From NCBI RefSeq assembly GCF_900107795.1, contig NZ_FNRL01000039.1:792-45849 (forward strand): a stretch of DNA of 45,058 bases, read 5' to 3'. This DNA is from Chitinophaga terrae (ex Kim and Jung 2007). GTDB taxonomy: Bacteria > Bacteroidota > Bacteroidia > Chitinophagales > Chitinophagaceae. Numbering within the stretch: the first letter of the stretch is position 1; every line of letters begins with the position of its first letter. Position numbers and translations under genes: made by a program. Positions 42,438 to 45,058 of this stretch are shown here, piece by piece. The notes under the pieces were generated by a model that did not search any database, was not told the DNA's origin, and saw only the letters and a program-made list of their open reading frames with translations.

Positions 42438-43478
42438 ATGAAATATTTAACTGGAATTATGCTGGCGTTACTGATAAGTACCGCCAGCTGCGGAAAAAAT
42501 GATAATCCATCGTCTCCGCCGCAACTGGCGCCAACGGATCTTAAGATCAACGCCGTAGTAGCCGCCGACAGTACAGGCGCCGTCTCTTTTACGGCAACCG
42601 CCAGGAATGCGGTCAGCTATGATTTTGATTTCGGGAATGGCAAAAGCAAAGCGGGAACAAATGGAACTGTACAGTATACCTACAGCGGAACCGGCGACCA
42701 GACCTTTACCGTGAAAGTGACGGCGAAAAGCGAAAGCGGGTTAACAGCTACGGGATCTACGAATGTAAAGGTGAGCATTTCGAAGCTGTTGGTATGGTCG
42801 GACGAGTTTTCGGACGACGGGGCTCCGAATCCTGAGAAATGGGGATATGATATTGGTACAGGCAGTAATGGCTGGGGAAATAACGAAGCGCAGTATTATA
42901 CTGACCGTCCGGAGAACGTAAGTATAAAAGACGGTATCCTGAGAATAACTGCACAGAAAGAGAACTACTCAGGAAACTCCTATACTTCGGCGAGGTTGCT
43001 TACCAAGGGGAAATTTGATTTCACTTACGGACGAGTGGAAGTCAGCGCCAAGCTGCCTACCGGCGGCGGAACCTGGCCGGCTATATGGATGCTGGGCAGC
43101 AATATCACTACTCTTGGCTGGCCTGATTGCGGGGAGATAGATATCATGGAGTTTAAAGGGAACGAGCCTACCAAGCTTTATTCTACCCTGCATTATCCGG
43201 GTCATTTTGGCGGTAACGGGAATGGTACTACTATCAACAGGAATGATCTCAGCACATCTTTCCATAAATATACTATGGACTGGACGCCTGCGGCACTGAA
43301 GTTTTACGTAGATGGCCAGTTGTATTTTACTTTTAAGAATGAAGCGACGCTGCCATTCAACAACAAATTCTTCCTGTTGCTGAACTTCGCTATGGGAGGT
43401 AATTTTGGAGGAGCAATTGATCCTGCATTTACTAAATCGACCTTTGAAGTAGATTATGTAAGGGTTTATAAGAACTGA
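42438..43478 (+). CDS. GH16 endo-beta-1,3-glucanase (laminarinase type) lipoprotein with PKD domain
   Basis: 346 residues, lipoprotein (Cys18 in TASCGK). A PKD domain spans about 30-113 (DFDFGNGKSK). The GH16 catalytic jelly roll spans about 117-346, with 'LVWSDEFSDDGAPNPEKW', 'GRVEVSAKLPTGGGTWPAIWMLG' and the catalytic motif GEIDIMEF (nucleophile E233, D235, acid/base E238). The extra Met in E-I-D-I-M-E places it in the laminarinase/beta-1,3(4)-glucanase group (GH16_3-like). It would cut beta-1,3-glucan at the cell surface and feed the SusCD pair. It is the last gene of the operon, 3 bases after a PKD lipoprotein, followed by a strong terminator. Confidence 0.93.
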   Translation: MKYLTGIMLALLISTASCGKNDNPSSPPQLAPTDLKINAVVAADSTGAVSFTATARNAVSYDFDFGNGKSKAGTNGTVQYTYSGTGDQTFTVKVTAKSESGLTATGSTNVKVSISKLLVWSDEFSDDGAPNPEKWGYDIGTGSNGWGNNEAQYYTDRPENVSIKDGILRITAQKENYSGNSYTSARLLTKGKFDFTYGRVEVSAKLPTGGGTWPAIWMLGSNITTLGWPDCGEIDIMEFKGNEPTKLYSTLHYPGHFGGNGNGTTINRNDLSTSFHKYTMDWTPAALKFYVDGQLYFTFKNEATLPFNNKFFLLLNFAMGGNFGGAIDPAFTKSTFEVDYVRVYKN

Positions 43479-43508
43479 TATTTGATAATAGGACAAGGAC
43501 GGTAGACG

Positions 43509-43540
43509 GGGGTTTGCACATTGGTGCAAGCCCCTTTTTA
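43509..43540 (+). terminator. Strong terminator of the second glycan operon
   Basis: An 11-bp stem GGGGTTTGCAC/GTGCAAGCCCC (one G-U pair) has a 4-base loop and is followed by five T. It touches the stop codon of the convergent rhomboid gene. Confidence 0.88.
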
Positions 43541-44374
43541 TTCCTGGGAAAGACGTTCGAGCGTATCGCGTTCCTGTTTGGATAAACTGTTGATGCCTTT
43601 CGAATGGATCTTCTCCAGGATCGCATCCAGTTCCTTTTGTTTATTGGCTTTCTCGAAGTTATAACGGTGATCGATATCCGAAAACAGGTTATTTTGCCGG
43701 TAATAGAGGTTGTCGACCAACAGCAGGTATGGTTTATGGATGATCACATAAATAAAAAATACCGCCGGCGCCAGGATGGTAACGATTGTTGCCGTGTTGG
43801 TAAGCAGTATTTCAGGGGTGCTTACGCAGGCGATCAGGAGCCCGACAAGTCCGCCTCCCAGGTGCGCATCATGTCCTATATTGTCGTCTTTCGACCTGAT
43901 TCCGTAAATCGCATAGAGTACATATCCCAGGCCATAGACCCAGCCGGGTATGCTGAGCAGGCCAAACAGGTGAATATTCATGCCCGGGTAAAGGGCGATA
44001 CAGGCGAAAATAACGCCGCAAACTGCACCGGAGGCGCCCACGGCGCTATAAGGAGGGTTATGCCGGTGTAGGTATAAAGAGAGGAGGTTACCTCCAATGA
44101 GGCTTCCGAAGTACAGCACGAGGTAGGTAAGCGGGTGCAGGGCTGGTTCCAGGTAGAAGCTGAAGAGGCACAGGGAGAGCATATTAAAGAACAGGTGCAT
44201 CCAGCTTACGTGTAAAAAGCCTGAAGAGATGAGGCGTATATATTCTTTATATACCAGTATCCGTTCTATTTCAAAGTTATACCGGTTAAAAAAGCTTCTG
44301 TTTTGCAGGCCTTTCCAGGAAAAAACGAAGTTGGCAGTAATGATTACCAGACTAAGAGCGCCAATATTTATCAT
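43538..44374 (-). CDS. Rhomboid family intramembrane serine protease
   Basis: 278 residues with six or seven membrane helices. The active-site serine is S115 in GASGAV and the histidine H171 in 'GHDAHLGGGLVG'. The 'HLFFNMLSL' helix (rhomboid H-x-x-x-N) lies at about 60. A soluble C-terminal tail at about 225-278 has a DUF6576-type end ('ELDAILEKIHSKGINSLSKQERDTLERLS') typical of Bacteroidota rhomboids. It cuts membrane-anchored substrates within the bilayer; the substrate is unknown. It is monocistronic, convergent with the GH16 gene, and lies upstream of tRNA-Asp. Confidence 0.93.
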   Translation of the reverse strand: MINIGALSLVIITANFVFSWKGLQNRSFFNRYNFEIERILVYKEYIRLISSGFLHVSWMHLFFNMLSLCLFSFYLEPALHPLTYLVLYFGSLIGGNLLSLYLHRHNPPYSAVGASGAVCGVIFACIALYPGMNIHLFGLLSIPGWVYGLGYVLYAIYGIRSKDDNIGHDAHLGGGLVGLLIACVSTPEILLTNTATIVTILAPAVFFIYVIIHKPYLLLVDNLYYRQNNLFSDIDHRYNFEKANKQKELDAILEKIHSKGINSLSKQERDTLERLSQE

Positions 44375-44454
44375 TGAATAGGGAATTTGCCGTTAACAAT
44401 AATAAATATATCAAATTAGTGGCTGTTCTGAAAAAAATGGATTTTCAAAAAAAA

Positions 44455-44487
44455 TTTGGAAGATTAAGAATAATGTTGCTACATTTG
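44455..44487 (+). promoter_or_regulatory. Promoter of tRNA-Asp
   Basis: TTTG (44455-44458) and TACATTTG (44480-44487) are separated by 21 bases. This is a perfect match to the Bacteroidota -33/-7 consensus. The predicted start lies about 30 bases before the mature tRNA. Confidence 0.8.
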
Positions 44488-44526
44488 CACTCCCGAAACG
44501 GTAGAGCACAGCTTTAACAGTTTCAA

Positions 44527-44600
44527 GGATCGGTAGTTCAGTTGGTTAGAATGCCGCCCTGTCACGGCGGAGGTCGCGGGTTCGAGTCCCGTCCGGTCCG
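44527..44600 (+). tRNA. tRNA-Asp (anticodon GTC)
   Basis: A complete 74-nt cloverleaf: acceptor GGATCGG/CCGGTCC with one T-G pair, D arm GTTC/GAAT, anticodon stem CCGCC/GGCGG around loop CTGTCAC (anticodon GTC), T arm with TTCGAGT, and discriminator G. No CCA is encoded. It is preceded by a consensus promoter and followed by a terminator and then by a 5'-less repeat derived from it. Confidence 0.97.
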
Positions 44601-44610
44601 CGAGGACAGA

Positions 44611-44645
44611 AGGTCACATCGGAAAATGGTGTGACCTTTTTGTTT
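44611..44645 (+). terminator. Terminator of tRNA-Asp
   Basis: An 11-bp stem (44611-44621 with 44627-44637, including G-U pairs) has the loop GAAAA and is followed by a T-run. It is homologous to the terminators at 32-60 and 140-167. Confidence 0.85.
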
Positions 44646-44653
44646 TCTGGATG

Positions 44654-44708
44654 TGCCTTGTCATGGTCTCTACTCAGTAGAGACGGGTTCGAGTCCCGTC
44701 CGGTCCGC
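44654..44708 (+). repeat. tRNA-Asp 3'-half repeat, copy C
   Basis: It holds the anticodon-loop-like TTGTCAT, the GTCTCTAC/GTAGAGAC hairpin, the intact T arm GGGTTCGAGTCCC and acceptor 3' strand, plus one base. It is the best-preserved copy. It is followed by GAGGACAGAAGGT, the same 13 bases that follow the complete tRNA-Asp, after which similarity stops at the likely insertion-element edge. Confidence 0.8.
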
Positions 44709-44721
44709 GAGGACAGAAGGT

Positions 44722-45058
44722 GGATCAAGTTGAATAATTGGGGGATTAGGTAAAAATTAAGCATATAGTTTGGTTAACCTGTAGAGAAAAAATTCAACGT
44801 CCCGTACTCCTCTGAGTGCATTTCTGAAGGACTTTATCTTGGCATTGAAAGATTCAGCAGCGGCGTTAGTTGCCCGGTTATTGAAGAAGTTGAGAATACC
44901 TAGATAATGAGTTCTCATAGTCCTGGCAACAGTTTTAAAAGATAATATTCCTGCTTCTTCTACGTCGTTATACCATAGGGCTAATTTTTTGAATGCATCC
45001 TCTTTACATTTACAATTTCTGTAAATTTCACCCAGTCGCAGGGATAGTTGGTAGGACT
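44722..45058 (-). mobile_element. Insertion sequence, ISL3-like, 3' end only
   Basis: Contains the end of a transposase gene. The left edge is inferred from the point where the tRNA-Asp downstream sequence breaks off after GAGGACAGAAGGT. The terminal inverted repeat cannot be confirmed because the other end is outside the window. Confidence 0.65.
44757..45058 (-). CDS. ISL3-like (ISAon1-type) transposase, C-terminal part
   Basis: A partial gene running off the right edge; about 100 C-terminal residues are visible, ending in 'FFLYRLTKLYA'. Key features are 'HYLGILNFFNNRATNAAAESFNAKIKSFRNALRGVRD'-type order: the N-N-R-A-T-N-A-A-A-E-S-F-N element holds the last catalytic Glu of the DDE transposase domain, and the R-G-V-R-D near the end is typical of this group. 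It acts by cut-and-paste transposition of its own element. The frame is open without stops through the window end. Confidence 0.85.
   Translation of the reverse strand, partial: SYQLSLRLGEIYRNCKCKEDAFKKLALWYNDVEEAGILSFKTVARTMRTHYLGILNFFNNRATNAAAESFNAKIKSFRNALRGVRDVEFFLYRLTKLYA

Noticed and set aside
44546..44764. Minus-strand ORF of 72 residues containing a PDGTRTRDLRRDRAAF motif
   Set aside because: It is antisense to tRNA-Asp and its repeat; this motif is a well-known false protein produced by translating tRNA genes.

Overview
The window looks like chromosome of a Bacteroidota bacterium, most likely a Chitinophagaceae relative (Chitinophaga/Niastella type). The support is two SusC/SusD outer-membrane glycan uptake loci, a type IX secretion (T9SS) C-terminal sorting domain, Bacteroidota promoter elements of the TAnnTTTG type, and many Crp/Fnr, AraC and propeller-type regulators. 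This was judged by reading only; no database search was run.

Layout. (1) 1-1250: the 3' end of a tRNA-Asp (or of a derived copy), two tandem tRNA-Asp 3'-half repeats with their own terminators, a GNAT acetyltransferase and a decayed third copy. (2) 1423-8757: a YhcG-type PDDEXK nuclease, an SDR oxidoreductase plus Crp/Fnr regulator operon, a CE15-type glucuronoyl esterase, a discoidin plus five-bladed-propeller lipoprotein and two convergent RibD-C reductases. (3) 8857-19375: a minus-strand polysaccharide utilisation operon (GH31 with PA14, SusC, SusD, then a decayed GH3 tail) facing a divergent GH5 endoglucanase with ricin-type repeats. The enzyme set suggests xyloglucan. The GH5 gene carries a 17-bp tandem duplication that cuts off the end of its T9SS sorting domain. 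(4) 19472-32093: mostly housekeeping and accessory genes: DoxX, a TetR gene with a palindromic operator, YiaA with a Crp/Fnr gene, an ABC exporter, DUF1801, a class V aminotransferase with an alpha/beta hydrolase, LuxR-PAS and AraC regulators, a nitrilase-family hydrolase, a GMC oxidoreductase and a KTSC protein. (5) 32101-43540: a decayed SGNH hydrolase with a T9SS tail, then a second glycan locus: a membrane-spanning propeller/HTH regulator divergent from SusC, SusD, two PKD lipoproteins and a PKD-GH16 lipoprotein. This set suggests laminarin or another beta-1,3-glucan. (6) 43538-45058: a rhomboid protease, a complete tRNA-Asp with promoter and terminator, another tRNA-Asp 3'-half repeat, and the 3' end of an ISL3-like transposase gene whose element appears to have inserted into the terminator after that repeat.

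How the parts fit. The two SusCD loci would bind glycan at the cell surface, cut it with surface enzymes (GH5 for the first, GH16 for the second), import oligosaccharides and trim them inside (GH31; formerly a GH3). Three secreted-hydrolase genes in the window are damaged: GH5 tail, GH3 and SGNH. That points to ongoing erosion of the glycan repertoire. The most unusual structure is the family of tRNA-Asp 3'-half repeats with an inserted hairpin and structure-conserving changes in their terminators, found at both ends of the window.
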